64,000 nucleotides of DNA from Bog-756 sp963769765 (GCA_963769765.1 CAVYNA010000002.1:62001-126000), one strand, 5' to 3'; shown: positions 17,708 through 26,489, numbered from the stretch's first letter. The notes: generated by a model not told the origin, from the sequence alone. Translations and numbers: made by a program.

Positions 17708-18142
17708 TCAGGCGCCGGCAGCGAGCGGCGTCGACATGACCGAGCGAGGCCGGTAGGACTCGTCGAAGTAGGTCCCGCCGTCGAGAAGCGAACGCACTGC
17801 CCGTCGGAGTCGGATCGGGTCGAGCGGCTTGACGACCCACCCTTCGGCACCGGACCGTCGCGCGAGGAAGACGTCGGGGCGACGGTCGAGGAGCATGAGG
17901 ACGGGCACATGGCCGAGGCTCCCATAGGACTCCTCCAGCCGGAGCTCGAGGCAGACCGCCATGCCGCCCATGTTGCCCATCTGCAGGTCCACGACGACCA
18001 GGTCGGGCAACGTCGCTGCGACCGCGGCCATGACCTCGGGCCCGGACCGCGCCTCGACGACCTCGAGGTCGGGGGTGCTGGCGATCGCCGCGACTTCGGC
18101 CCGCACGCTCGGCGCGTCGCTGGCCACGAGAAGGGTGCGCAC
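17708..18142 (-). CDS. Stand-alone response-regulator receiver protein
   Basis: Start GTG at 18142 lies 7 nt after a TAGCCT box, suggesting a leaderless transcript. The 144-residue protein is a single receiver domain with the phospho-acceptor Asp in V-V-V-D-L-Q and the conserved Lys in V-V-K-P. The usual switch Thr/Ser position reads L-M-L-L-D, so signalling may be atypical. There is no output domain. No kinase is nearby. It lies between the ArsA-like pair and CorC. Confidence 0.8.
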   Translation of the reverse strand: MRTLLVASDAPSVRAEVAAIASTPDLEVVEARSGPEVMAAVAATLPDLVVVDLQMGNMGGMAVCLELRLEESYGSLGHVPVLMLLDRRPDVFLARRSGAEGWVVKPLDPIRLRRAVRSLLDGGTYFDESYRPRSVMSTPLAAGA

Positions 18143-18149
18143 GGCGCCC

Positions 18150-18155
18150 AGGCTA
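18150..18155 (-). promoter_or_regulatory. Leaderless -10 box for the receiver gene
   Basis: TAGCCT ends 7 nt before the GTG at 18142. Its TAG doubles as the stop codon of the upstream ATPase gene. Confidence 0.45.
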
Positions 18156-19289
18156 CTCTGCGCCCGACGGGGGTCGGTGGGTCGCGACGTCGGGCGCACG
18201 TCCGGCGAAGAGGACGTCCGCGACGGTCCCCAGTCCTGCGAGGTCGTGCACGTCTCCGGCGAGCAGGGGAATCCGGTAGACCGGTGCGGGGCTGATCTTC
18301 GCGACGAGGTCGGCGAAGGCCCGCTCCTCACGATCGGCGGCGTCGGTGTAGCCACGGAGGTTCTCGACCAGCGCCCCGAAGGCGGCGGACCGGTGGTCGT
18401 CACGGCATGCCTGCAGGGCGGCGAGCTGCGTGTCGTCGGCGAACCGGGGCTGGATCCGGTTGACCACGAGGGCGGCAACCGACAACTGGGACTCGGCGAG
18501 CTTCCCCGCGAAGTGCACCGCCTCGTCCACCGAGTCGGGCCGCGGTGAGGCGACGAGGACGAACGCGGTGTCGCCTTGGGCGAGGAGCTCGCGCACGTGC
18601 GCCGCCCGACTCCGGAAACCCTCCTCCATCCCCTCGAACGCCTGGAAGAACGCGACGGCGTCGCGCACGATGTCGGCACCCGCGACGCGAGAGAGGGTGC
18701 GCAAGAGGGCCTGTGCGGCCACACCCATCACCCGGAGCCCGGCGTGGGCCGGCTTCATCAGGGCCCGGAACACGCGGTTCTCGAGGAAGCGGGTCAACCG
18801 GCGGGGTGCGTCGAGGAAGTCGAGCGCATTCCGAGTGGGCGGGGTGTCCACCACGATGAGGTCGAAGCCTCCCTCCTCGACGAGCTCGTAGAGCTTCTCC
18901 ATCGCCATGTACTCCTGGGTGCCGGAGAGCGAGTTGGTGAGGTTGCGATAGATCCGGTTGACCCGGATGCTCTCGACCTGTTCGGGGCTGTCCGCATACC
19001 GCTGCACCAAGTCGTCGAAGGTGCCCTTGGGGTCCAACATGAGGGCGTGGAGGGATCCCGACCACCCCCCGTCGATCCGCACCGGGTGGTTGGTGAGGGC
19101 GTCGACGCCGAGCGAGTCGGCGAGCCGGCGCGCAGGATCGATCGTCACCACGCACGCGGACCGCCCGAGCCGGGCGGCCTCGAGGGCGAGGGCCGCGGCA
19201 GTCGTGGTCTTGCCCACACCGCCCGAACCGCAGCAGATCACGATCGAGTCCGACGCGACGACGTCGCGGATGCCGCGAGCGACGGTCAC
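18153..19289 (-). CDS. ArsA/GET3-like ATPase, second of pair
   Basis: This SIMIBI-class ATPase has the deviant Walker A G-S-G-G-V-G-K-T-T (about residues 21-29) and the D-P-A-R-R and D-T-P-P-T switch motifs of the ArsA family. Its GTG start overlaps the first ATPase stop (GTGA), so the two probably form a heterodimer. The same pair beside a whiB gene occurs in mycobacteria (Rv3679/Rv3680 next to whiB4). The cargo is not known from sequence. Confidence 0.85.
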   Translation of the reverse strand: MTVARGIRDVVASDSIVICCGSGGVGKTTTAAALALEAARLGRSACVVTIDPARRLADSLGVDALTNHPVRIDGGWSGSLHALMLDPKGTFDDLVQRYADSPEQVESIRVNRIYRNLTNSLSGTQEYMAMEKLYELVEEGGFDLIVVDTPPTRNALDFLDAPRRLTRFLENRVFRALMKPAHAGLRVMGVAAQALLRTLSRVAGADIVRDAVAFFQAFEGMEEGFRSRAAHVRELLAQGDTAFVLVASPRPDSVDEAVHFAGKLAESQLSVAALVVNRIQPRFADDTQLAALQACRDDHRSAAFGALVENLRGYTDAADREERAFADLVAKISPAPVYRIPLLAGDVHDLAGLGTVADVLFAGRAPDVATHRPPSGAE

Positions 19290-20332
19290 CGGGAGGTCTT
19301 CGCCGGGTCGGGGATGGCGGCCACTCCTGCGCCCAGCGCGTCGCTGAGCGTGTCGAGCTCTGCCGGGCCGATCGTCGCGGCGAAGAGATAGGGGACGCGG
19401 AGCTGGGGGAGCGGGAGCTCGCGGGCGAGGCGGGCGAGCTGCTCCTCTTGGAGCGCGTACCGGGTCTGACGGAACCGGCGCGCGGCCTCGAGGGAGTCCA
19501 CGAGGTTCGGATCGAGCTCGACGCCGGCTGCTTCGAGTGTGTCCACTGCCGGTCGCGCGAGCTCGTCGACGCCCGGAGTGCAGGCGTTGACGATCACCGG
19601 ACCGAGCGCGATGCCAATCCGGTCCTCGAGCGCGTAGGCCGACTCGACGGCCTCATTGACCGGCATCTCCTCCGGGAGGGTCACGAGGGCGACCTGGCAG
19701 CGCACCGGGTCAGAGAGGAGATCGACGACGTCGGCGGCCTGCGCACGGATCGGACCGCTGCGGGCGGCGTCGAGCAGCCCCGAGGCGGAGGAGAGGAAGG
19801 TCATCGCGTGCCCGGTGGCCGGTGCGTCGACGAGGACCAGATCGGCCAGACGGCTTCGTTCGATCTGCTTGACCTTGCCGAGGACCAGGATGTCGCGGAT
19901 GCCGGGGATGGCCCCGGCGACGAGGTCCACGATGCCGCTCGCGAGCAGTCGCTTGGAGATCCGGCGCAGGCCGTGGTCGGCGAGGTACTCGAGCAACGCG
20001 TCATCGGGGGTGATCGTCCGTGCCTGGACGGTCCCTTCCGGGACGACCCCGCCCGCTTCGAGGTCGTCGCCGACCGCTCCGGTCGCACCGGCCGCCCGCA
20101 GGACGGAGGCGGCGTACCCGAGCGGCCCGTGGCGGCCGAAGGCGCTCGACACGCCGGTCCGGCCCTCGAGCTCGATCACCAGCACCGACAGCCCGGCGCC
20201 GGCGGCGAGATGGGCGAGCGCGGCGACCATCGTGGTCTTCCCGACCCCTCCCTTGCCGGCCACGATGAGGACCCGGCTCTGGCTGCAGAAGGAGCGGACG
20301 TCCATGACGAGTCGAGCGTAGTGTCCGGCCAT
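19286..20332 (-). CDS. ArsA/GET3-like ATPase, first of pair
   Basis: It shows G-K-G-G-V-G-K-T-T near residue 27 with the signature Lys of the ArsA/GET3/MinD class. The second switch reads V-D-A-P-A-T-G-H, as in mycobacterial Rv3679-type proteins. The ATG at 20332 is kept because GGAAG lies 10 nt upstream; the ATG at 20305 is an alternative. It is transcribed away from whiB, 167 bp distant, and is translationally coupled to the second ATPase. Confidence 0.85.
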   Translation of the reverse strand: MAGHYARLVMDVRSFCSQSRVLIVAGKGGVGKTTMVAALAHLAAGAGLSVLVIELEGRTGVSSAFGRHGPLGYAASVLRAAGATGAVGDDLEAGGVVPEGTVQARTITPDDALLEYLADHGLRRISKRLLASGIVDLVAGAIPGIRDILVLGKVKQIERSRLADLVLVDAPATGHAMTFLSSASGLLDAARSGPIRAQAADVVDLLSDPVRCQVALVTLPEEMPVNEAVESAYALEDRIGIALGPVIVNACTPGVDELARPAVDTLEAAGVELDPNLVDSLEAARRFRQTRYALQEEQLARLARELPLPQLRVPYLFAATIGPAELDTLSDALGAGVAAIPDPAKTSR

Positions 20333-20434
20333 CTCGTGACCGCTTCCGTGCGGAACCGCCCACCCTGCGCGCGCATCGCGGTCACCCGGCGTGCCGGGTT
20401 TGCCAGTTTCTAGAGAAGACCCTGCTCAGGCCCC

Positions 20435-20463
20435 TTGTTTCGGGAGGGCACTCCGAGTACTTT
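20435..20463 (+). promoter_or_regulatory. Promoter of the whiB gene
   Basis: TTGTTT (20435-20440) and TACTTT (20458-20463) are separated by 17 bp. Transcription would begin near 20470, downstream of the TTG at 20467, which supports the ATG at 20500 as start. Confidence 0.5.
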
Positions 20464-20499
20464 CCCTTGCTGGAGGATGGGACCGGGGGGGCGCGGCCC

Positions 20500-20790
20500 A
20501 TGCTGGACGACGGGCCAGAAGGGGAGTGGGGAGTGGAGCAGGCGGTGGATGGATGGCAACTGCGGGCCTCGTGCCGGGGCCCCCAGGCAGAGATCTTCTT
20601 CCCGCCGGCGCATGCCGAGCGCAAGGAGGAGAAGGCTCAACGTGAGGACCGGGCCAAGGCGATCTGCCGCGAGTGCGCCGTGCGATCCGAGTGCCTCGAC
20701 TACGCGATCCGGATCCACGAGCCGCACGGCATCTGGGGCGGGCTCAACGAGCTCGAGCGCAAGCAGCTGATGGACCGCCGGGCGGGCTGA
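20500..20790 (+). CDS. WhiB-family Fe-S transcriptional regulator
   Basis: The 96-residue protein has the four cysteine ligands C25, C56, C59 and C65 of a Wbl [4Fe-4S] cluster, then the turn G-I-W-G-G-L and a basic tail. Wbl proteins bind sigma factor region 4 and respond to O2 or NO. The divergent ArsA-like pair gives it the neighbourhood of mycobacterial whiB4, so it may control that pair. The start is set by the promoter position. Confidence 0.9.
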   Translation: MLDDGPEGEWGVEQAVDGWQLRASCRGPQAEIFFPPAHAERKEEKAQREDRAKAICRECAVRSECLDYAIRIHEPHGIWGGLNELERKQLMDRRAG

Positions 20791-20796
20791 GCCCGC

Positions 20797-21702
20797 TCAG
20801 CCCAGTCCCAGGGCGGCGCCGGCTGCCCTGGTCGCCCTGCTCGCGCACACCGACGAGGGCTGACCGTGGGTGACCTGGCAGAGGCCCGCGACCAGCTCGT
20901 TGGCCGAGGCGACGATCGCTTCGCCTGTCGTGAGCGTCGGTTGGCTCAGCGCGGCGGCGATCGTCGCCTGCGACTCGCCCACGAGGATCGCAGGACTGAA
21001 CGCTGACGTCGTCGCGACCAGATGGTTGGCGATGTCGACGAAGGGGAGCTGGCCGGGGCCGCCACCGAAGTGGGCGACGAGTGCGGCCTGCGACGGCGAG
21101 AGCGTGGACAGCCTCGTGAATGCGCCGCGGGCGTTGACGACGTTGGAGTACAGCTCGACACCGACGAAGGTGAGATAGGGGCTCGAGTACGACGAGTGCA
21201 TGAAGGTGAAGGTCTGGATCGAGGGATAGGCCGACAGGCCTCCCGACTGGACGTTGTGCAACGTCGAGAAGCGCCCGAAGCGCGAGAGCGCGACGACGAG
21301 GGACCACCGCTCGGCGGCGCAGAACGGGCAGTACTCCGCACCGACGAAGAGCACCTCGGGTCTCCCTCCGGAAGTGAGGGTCGGCTGTCCGGCGAGCACG
21401 ACGGGCGGTGAGAGCTGGAGGGAGGACGATCCCGCCCCGACGGCGTCGAACGTGGCGGGCGGGATGTCGAGTGCTGCCAACACGTCCGCCGAGGTGGTGG
21501 TCGGATGCGAGATGTTCGCCCGCGGGGAGCTCTTGGTGAGGGCGTAGGTCAAGAGGCCGGCGACCCCGATCACGATCACGAGGACCGCACCCCACCCGAG
21601 ACGCGCCGAGCGGGCCATGCCCTGGCGGGCGGGTGCGGCTGTCGGCGCGGGCACAGGGTCCGCGACCTCCCGGGCCGGATCGTCAGTCGGAACCTCGTTC
21701 AC
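20797..21702 (-). CDS. DUF929 thioredoxin-fold membrane protein (CPFC)
   Basis: The N-terminus is cytoplasmic and Pro/Ala-rich, followed by one membrane helix (about 36-55) and an extracytoplasmic thioredoxin-like domain with the redox motif C125-P-F-C128 in the DUF929 setting G-A-E-Y-C-P-F-C-A-A-E-R-W. A second cysteine pair spaced C-x10-C sits near the C-terminus and is conserved in the paralogue at 22233. It lies 24 nt after the VKOR gene, so it is probably a disulfide donor reoxidised by VKOR. Confidence 0.85.
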   Translation of the reverse strand: MNEVPTDDPAREVADPVPAPTAAPARQGMARSARLGWGAVLVIVIGVAGLLTYALTKSSPRANISHPTTTSADVLAALDIPPATFDAVGAGSSSLQLSPPVVLAGQPTLTSGGRPEVLFVGAEYCPFCAAERWSLVVALSRFGRFSTLHNVQSGGLSAYPSIQTFTFMHSSYSSPYLTFVGVELYSNVVNARGAFTRLSTLSPSQAALVAHFGGGPGQLPFVDIANHLVATTSAFSPAILVGESQATIAAALSQPTLTTGEAIVASANELVAGLCQVTHGQPSSVCASRATRAAGAALGLG

Positions 21703-21726
21703 CTTGTCGTGCGCCGTCGGCGACGG

Positions 21727-22212
21727 CTACTCCCCGTCGTGTTCGCCGGCGCCGGCGAAGCTGAGGCTGCCCTCCTCGGGCGTGAGCACGAGCGGGGTCG
21801 CCGTCGCGACGATCACGAACAGGACGAAGGTGATCAGGTGGACCGACGAGCACCAGAGGCAGATCGCCTTGACGAGGAAGAGCTCGGCGATCAGGAGGTA
21901 GATGATCATCCCCACGCCGACCACGGAGAGGCCGAGCCTCGCGAGGTGGACACGGCGGTCGGTCGAGCGCCAGGCGACCGGCAGGCAGAGGAGGAGCATC
22001 GGGACGAAGTAGAAGAGTCCGAGCATCGCGACCGGGATCCCGAAGATCTCCGACTGCGGGGAGGTGGTGACCTTCTCGCAGTTGAACGTTGAATTCGCCA
22101 CACAGGTGAGGGCGCGGGGCTCGAAATGGGTGATCGTGAGGTAGATCGAGACGCCGAGCCCGAGACACGCGAGGAGGAAGGTGGTGATCGGCTGCCACCT
22201 CAGCGAGGGCAC
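21727..22212 (-). CDS. VKOR-family disulfide-forming membrane protein
   Basis: Start GTG at 22212 is preceded by GAGAGG and gives a 161-residue protein with four or five helices. The loop pair C37/C45 and the quinone-site motif C118-L-W-C121 match bacterial VKOR, which oxidises periplasmic Dsb-like partners and passes electrons to quinone. It sits between two DUF929 thioredoxin-fold genes in one operon, which strongly suggests they are its partners. Confidence 0.9.
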   Translation of the reverse strand: MPSLRWQPITTFLLACLGLGVSIYLTITHFEPRALTCVANSTFNCEKVTTSPQSEIFGIPVAMLGLFYFVPMLLLCLPVAWRSTDRRVHLARLGLSVVGVGMIIYLLIAELFLVKAICLWCSSVHLITFVLFVIVATATPLVLTPEEGSLSFAGAGEHDGE

Positions 22213-22232
22213 GTCGGAGGTCCTCTCGACGC

Positions 22233-23303
22233 TCAGATGGTGAGCTTCAGTGCCTTGGCCGCCGCCTGCACCCCGGAGCTCGTGCACACCGAGGCAGGAG
22301 CACCCTTGGTGCCCGAGCAGATCGAGGCCGAGATGTAGTTGGCGGTGGCGACGATCGCCTGGGTCACCGGGTTGGTCGGGTCATTGAGGCCGCTCGCGAT
22401 CTGCTGCCACGTGAGACCGGCAAGTGCACCCGGGTCGAAGCTCGCGCCCGAGATGAGGACCCGGTTGTTGATGTCGATGAAGGGGAACCCGATCCCCTGG
22501 GTGTTCGACGGCACGAACGTCGTGGACGAGTACTTGGCGATGATCGCCTTCTCCTCGGCGGTGGGGTTCTCGAGGGTCGTGTAGCCGGGGCCGGACGCGA
22601 GCGGCACGTTGGTGTACTGCTCGATGGATGCGAAGGCGAGGTACGGGCTGGTCAGGGTCGCCCCGTAGTAGCTGAAGGTGTTGGTCTGCGGGTACACGTC
22701 CGAGTGCGAGGACGCGGTGACCTTGAGACCCGACCAGGTCCCGAACCTTGAGAGCGCGGCGGTCATCGCCCACCGCTCGGCTGCGCAGTAGGGGCAGTAC
22801 TCGGCGCCGTAGTAGATCATCGCGGGCGACTTGCCGCGGATCGACATCGGCGGCTGGCCGTTGATCACGGTCGGCGCCGACACCGGGATGGTCGAAGACG
22901 TGATGCCGACCGTGTCGTAGACGGAGCTCGGGATCGAGATCACCTGGTTGACGACCGAGGCGGGCGCCGGAGTCACCGGCGTGTAGGAGAGGTTCGCGGT
23001 CGAGCTCCCGGTCACCTTCACGATGACCAGCACGGCCACGATGACGATGACCACACCGACCGCACCCCAGGCCAGCATCGTCCCCGAGATGCCGCGCTTG
23101 GGCTGGGACTGGCCCGGTCGCGCGCCGCCCTTGGGCACGTTTCCCCCGCGGCCGCCCGATCCCCTGCCGGCGGCCTTGGCCGACACCTGCCGGCTCTGGG
23201 CCTTGCTCTTGTCCTTCGCTCCCTGGTCCGGACGTCCGCCCTGGCCGGAGGTGGGTTTGGGCTTGTTGCCCCCGGTCGTCGTCCCCTGCTTGTTCTGTGC
23301 CAT
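22233..23303 (-). CDS. DUF929 thioredoxin-fold membrane protein (CPYC)
   Basis: The ATG at 23303 gives 356 residues. A long Gly/Lys/Gln-rich cytoplasmic N-terminus (1-70) precedes a membrane helix (75-97) and the DUF929 domain with C170-P-Y-C173. The C-terminal C-x10-C pair is shared with the paralogue at 20797, and the two align throughout. It is the first gene of the VKOR operon. Confidence 0.85.
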   Translation of the reverse strand: MAQNKQGTTTGGNKPKPTSGQGGRPDQGAKDKSKAQSRQVSAKAAGRGSGGRGGNVPKGGARPGQSQPKRGISGTMLAWGAVGVVIVIVAVLVIVKVTGSSTANLSYTPVTPAPASVVNQVISIPSSVYDTVGITSSTIPVSAPTVINGQPPMSIRGKSPAMIYYGAEYCPYCAAERWAMTAALSRFGTWSGLKVTASSHSDVYPQTNTFSYYGATLTSPYLAFASIEQYTNVPLASGPGYTTLENPTAEEKAIIAKYSSTTFVPSNTQGIGFPFIDINNRVLISGASFDPGALAGLTWQQIASGLNDPTNPVTQAIVATANYISASICSGTKGAPASVCTSSGVQAAAKALKLTI

Positions 23304-23425
23304 CGCCCCGCGATCTCTTCGCTCGCCGTGCTGTCGCAGGGCAGCGTAACCCTTCGGCCTGGGCGGATGACGTCGCGCCGGGCGCTGCACGGGACCGCAT
23401 CGAACCGATCTGCGCAGTTGACACC

Positions 23426-23431
23426 TACACT
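23426..23431 (+). promoter_or_regulatory. -10 box 8 nt before a 16-codon leader ORF
   Basis: TACACT is followed after 8 nt by the ATG at 23440, fitting the leaderless pattern seen elsewhere in the window. Confidence 0.45.
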
Positions 23432-23439
23432 GACCGCCG

Positions 23440-23490
23440 ATGGTCGGAGGCAAGAGGGGCACTGCGGGAGCGCCCGAGGGGCGCCGGTGA
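23440..23490 (+). CDS. Possible 16-residue leader peptide
   Basis: The ATG at 23440 opens a 16-codon Gly/Arg-rich frame whose TGA (23488-23490) overlaps the GTG of the hydrolase (GTGA). The promoter position argues that ribosomes enter here first and re-initiate on the hydrolase. The peptide resembles nothing I recognise. It could be a coincidental frame. Confidence 0.35.
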   Translation: MVGGKRGTAGAPEGRR

Positions 23491-24374
23491 ACACCGCGGA
23501 CGTCGGTCTTCAGTGGCGGGTCGCCGAGGTCGAAGGCTGCCGGGTCCGCTATGCGACGGCGGGGTCGGGACCCGCGGCGCTCTTCCTCCACGGGTGGGGG
23601 CTGCGCCCCAACGCCTACCGACGGCCGATCCTCGCCATGGCCGACGCGGGATGTCGGGTCTACGCGCCGGCGCTGCCCGGCTTCGGGGGGACGAGGGAGC
23701 TCGACGCGGCGGCGCGGACCTTCGAGGGGTACGGACGGTGGGTCGGACACTTCCTCGACGCGGTCGGTGAGGGTGAGGTCGCACTCGCAGCGGGACACTC
23801 GTTCGGCGGCGGAGTGGCGACCGCCTTCGTCCACGACCAGCCCGAGCGCGCGTCGTCGCTGCTGCTCGCCAATGCGATCGGGAGCCCGACCTGGGCACTC
23901 TTCCCGAACGAGGTCCGCACGATGATGCAGCGGCCGTTCTGGGACTGGGGCCGGCACTTCGGGACCGACCTGCTCTCCTCGCCGCGGCTTGTCCGCCTCC
24001 TGCCCGCCCTGCTCTTCGACTTCGTCCCGAACCTGCTCGAGAACCCGCTCGGGATGCTCCGGACCGGGGAGTTCATCCGCAGGGCCGATCTCGTCGGCGA
24101 GGTGCGGTCGATCGCGGCGAGGGGCATCCCGGTCGCCGTGGCCTGGTCGGACCGCGACGGCCTGGTGCCGCGCTCGGCCTTCGACGAGCTGCGCCAGGCC
24201 GCGGGAGTGGACGGGGTCGTGGTCGAAGGGGCGCACGCATGGCTCATCGCCGATCCGACCGGCTTCGGTGAGCTCGTGATCTCCGCGCTGGTCGACTCGG
24301 GCGCGCTCACGGCACGCTCCGCGCCGCCGACAGTGGGCACGGTCGGACCGGGCGCGATCGAGGCCGCGGGGTAG
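23487..24374 (+). CDS. Alpha/beta hydrolase
   Basis: The GTG at 23487 has GAGGGG 6 nt upstream. The 295-residue protein shows the oxyanion motif H-G-W-G (35-38), the nucleophile elbow G-H-S105-F-G-G-G, an acid in S-D-R-D-G-L-V-P and the catalytic His in G-A-H-A-W. A cap domain spans about 130-200. It is followed after 11 nt by the Nudix gene. The substrate is unknown. Confidence 0.85.
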   Translation: MNTADVGLQWRVAEVEGCRVRYATAGSGPAALFLHGWGLRPNAYRRPILAMADAGCRVYAPALPGFGGTRELDAAARTFEGYGRWVGHFLDAVGEGEVALAAGHSFGGGVATAFVHDQPERASSLLLANAIGSPTWALFPNEVRTMMQRPFWDWGRHFGTDLLSSPRLVRLLPALLFDFVPNLLENPLGMLRTGEFIRRADLVGEVRSIAARGIPVAVAWSDRDGLVPRSAFDELRQAAGVDGVVVEGAHAWLIADPTGFGELVISALVDSGALTARSAPPTVGTVGPGAIEAAG

Positions 24375-24377
24375 CGT
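24372..24377 (+). promoter_or_regulatory. Leaderless -10 box for the Nudix gene
   Basis: TAGCGT ends 8 nt before the GTG at 24386; its TAG is the stop codon of the hydrolase gene. Confidence 0.45.
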
Positions 24378-24385
24378 CGACACCT

Positions 24386-25306
24386 GTGACCGTCGCCGTC
24401 CGAGATGCCGCCACGGTGCTGCTCGTGCGCGACGCCACCGACGCGGAGGGTGCGCCCGCCGTCGAGGTGTGCATGCTCCGGCGCAACCTCGCCTCGGAGT
24501 TCGTGGCGGGTGCCTACGTCTTTCCGGGCGGATCGGTCGACGACGACGACAGGGGACCTGCGGCCGAGGCGGTCTGCCGCGGGCTCAGCGATGCCGAGGC
24601 GTCCAAGATCGTCGGCGTGGAGGGAGGAGGCCTCGCGCTCTACATCGCCGCCCTCCGCGAGTGCTTCGAGGAGGCCGGCGTGTTCGTGGGGGTTCCCGCG
24701 GGTGCCGACCTCGACCGTGCAGCTGCCGACGTGCTGTTGGACACCCGCGATCCGGACGTCGCGGCCCGGATGGCCGCTCACCGGACCGCCCTCAACGAGG
24801 GCCGGTCAGGAATCGTTGAGGTCTGCCGGAGCGAGGGGCTCGAGCTCTGGGTCGGCGGGATGTTCTACGTCAGCCACTGGATCACGCCGGAGCTCGCGCC
24901 GAGGCGGTACGACACCCGCTTCTTCGTGACCGCGGCGCCGTCCGGGCAGGTCGCCCGCCACGACGACGGGGAGACGATCGCCAGCGTCTGGGTGCGACCG
25001 GCGGACGCGCTCGCCCAGGAGCAGCGGGGCGAGATCGTGCTCATGCCTCCGACCATCGCCAACCTGCGGGCGATCCTCCACTGTCGCACCGTCGACGAGG
25101 TGCTCACCTGGGCGGCACAGGTCACCGACGTCCCAACGATCCTGCCGATCGTGCTGGCCGAGGACGGGAACCTGGTGATCCTCCGGCCGGGTGACGAGGG
25201 GTACGCCGAGGCGCTCGCCGACCGGTTGGCCTCCGGGTCATCCGTCGACGAAGGCCTCGCCGCCGTCGCCCGCGACCTGTGGGGACCACGGTCCGGCACC
25301 GCCTGA
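24386..25306 (+). CDS. Nudix hydrolase, NUDT19-like
   Basis: The Nudix helix R-E-C-F-E-E-A-G-V appears near residue 90, preceded by F-P-G-G-S at about 46. The long spacing between these two elements, filled by about 40 residues, is typical of the NUDT19/RNase-H-like Nudix subgroup that acts on CoA derivatives. The last 69 bp overlap the end of the mrp gene on the other strand. Confidence 0.82.
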   Translation: MTVAVRDAATVLLVRDATDAEGAPAVEVCMLRRNLASEFVAGAYVFPGGSVDDDDRGPAAEAVCRGLSDAEASKIVGVEGGGLALYIAALRECFEEAGVFVGVPAGADLDRAAADVLLDTRDPDVAARMAAHRTALNEGRSGIVEVCRSEGLELWVGGMFYVSHWITPELAPRRYDTRFFVTAAPSGQVARHDDGETIASVWVRPADALAQEQRGEIVLMPPTIANLRAILHCRTVDEVLTWAAQVTDVPTILPIVLAEDGNLVILRPGDEGYAEALADRLASGSSVDEGLAAVARDLWGPRSGTA

Positions 25307-26482
25307 GTCGCCGGCAGTCACAGCGGCCTCGACCCGTTCGACGAGCCGCGCACTGCATCCCGCCATGTCGGTCACCGGTGCGATGACCGTGACGAGGGCG
25401 TCGGCGATGCCGTCGAAGACCGCCGCCAGCGGCTGGTCGGGATCGAGGGCGACGGGCGACCCCGCGTCACCCCCGGTGGCCACCGAGGGGTGGAGCGGGA
25501 TGCGACCGATGAGCGGCACCCCGACGTCTGCCGCGAGGCGTTCGCCGCCGCCCGAGCCGAACAGCGAATAGGTCGTGCCGTGCTCGCAGGTGAAGTCGCT
25601 CATGTTCTCGATCACGCCGGCCACGCGCAGGTAGCCCTTGCGGGCCATGTCGGCGGTGCGGGCGGCGACCTTCTGGGCGGCCACCGGCGGAGTCGTGACC
25701 ACGATGACCTCGGTGCGCGGCATCATCCTGGCCAGCCCCATCTGGATGTCGCCGGTGCCCGGCGGCATGTCGATCAAGAGGTAGTCGAGGTCGCCCCAGT
25801 GCACGTCCTCGAGGAACTGCTGGACCGCGCGGTTGAGGATGAGGCCGCGCCACATGATCGCGTTCTCCTCGTCGGCGAGGAAGCCCATCGAGAGGACGCG
25901 CAGCACCCCCGTGCCGACACGTCGTTCGAGCGGCACCATCTTCTTGTCGCGCGCCTCGACGTCACCGCGCATGCCGAGCAGCCTGGGCACCGAGAAGCCC
26001 CAGATGTCGGCGTCGAGGAGGCCGACGGTGAGGCCGCGACGTGCGAGCGCGACCGCGACGTTGACCGCGACGGAGCTCTTGCCGACGCCACCCTTTCCTG
26101 ACGCGATGGCGATCACACGTGCGGTGCCGGGGATGTCAGTGGCCGGTGCAGGGTTCTGGGCGAGCCGGCGGGCTCTGGCCATCACCGCTTTGCGCTGCTC
26201 CGGTCCGAGCACCCCGGTCCGGACCGAGACGCTCCCGACCCCCGGCAGCGCCCCGACGTGGGTCTCGACGTCCCGCTGGATCTGCGTCCGCAGCGGGCAG
26301 CCGGCGACGGTAAGGGCCACCTCGACGTCCACCGCGTCGCCCACCACCGCGACCGCGGTGACCATGCCGAGCTCCACGATGTCGGCGCCGAGCTCCGGGT
26401 CGACCACCCCGCGCAGCGCCCGACGGACCGCATCTTCGGTCGGTCCGGCTGCACGGGGCCCAGTCGTGTCGGGCCGCGTCAC
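25238..26482 (-). CDS. Mrp/ApbC-type Fe-S cluster carrier ATPase
   Basis: An N-terminal MIP18/DUF59 domain (about 15-95) precedes a P-loop domain with G-K-G-G-V-G-K-S (about 129-136) and D-M-P-P-G-T-G-D. It lacks an obvious C-terminal C-x-x-C pair, which several bacterial Mrp proteins also lack. The family carries Fe-S clusters to apoproteins; the neighbouring ErpA-type gene fits. The GTG at 26482 lies 7 nt after TAGACT. Confidence 0.88.
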   Translation of the reverse strand: MTRPDTTGPRAAGPTEDAVRRALRGVVDPELGADIVELGMVTAVAVVGDAVDVEVALTVAGCPLRTQIQRDVETHVGALPGVGSVSVRTGVLGPEQRKAVMARARRLAQNPAPATDIPGTARVIAIASGKGGVGKSSVAVNVAVALARRGLTVGLLDADIWGFSVPRLLGMRGDVEARDKKMVPLERRVGTGVLRVLSMGFLADEENAIMWRGLILNRAVQQFLEDVHWGDLDYLLIDMPPGTGDIQMGLARMMPRTEVIVVTTPPVAAQKVAARTADMARKGYLRVAGVIENMSDFTCEHGTTYSLFGSGGGERLAADVGVPLIGRIPLHPSVATGGDAGSPVALDPDQPLAAVFDGIADALVTVIAPVTDMAGCSARLVERVEAAVTAGDSGGAGPWSPQVAGDGGEAFVDG

Positions 26483-26489
26483 CCGCCCG

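Noticed and set aside
20467..20469. TTG at 20467 as the whiB start
   Set aside because: It lies before the transcription start predicted from the TTGTTT/TACTTT promoter.
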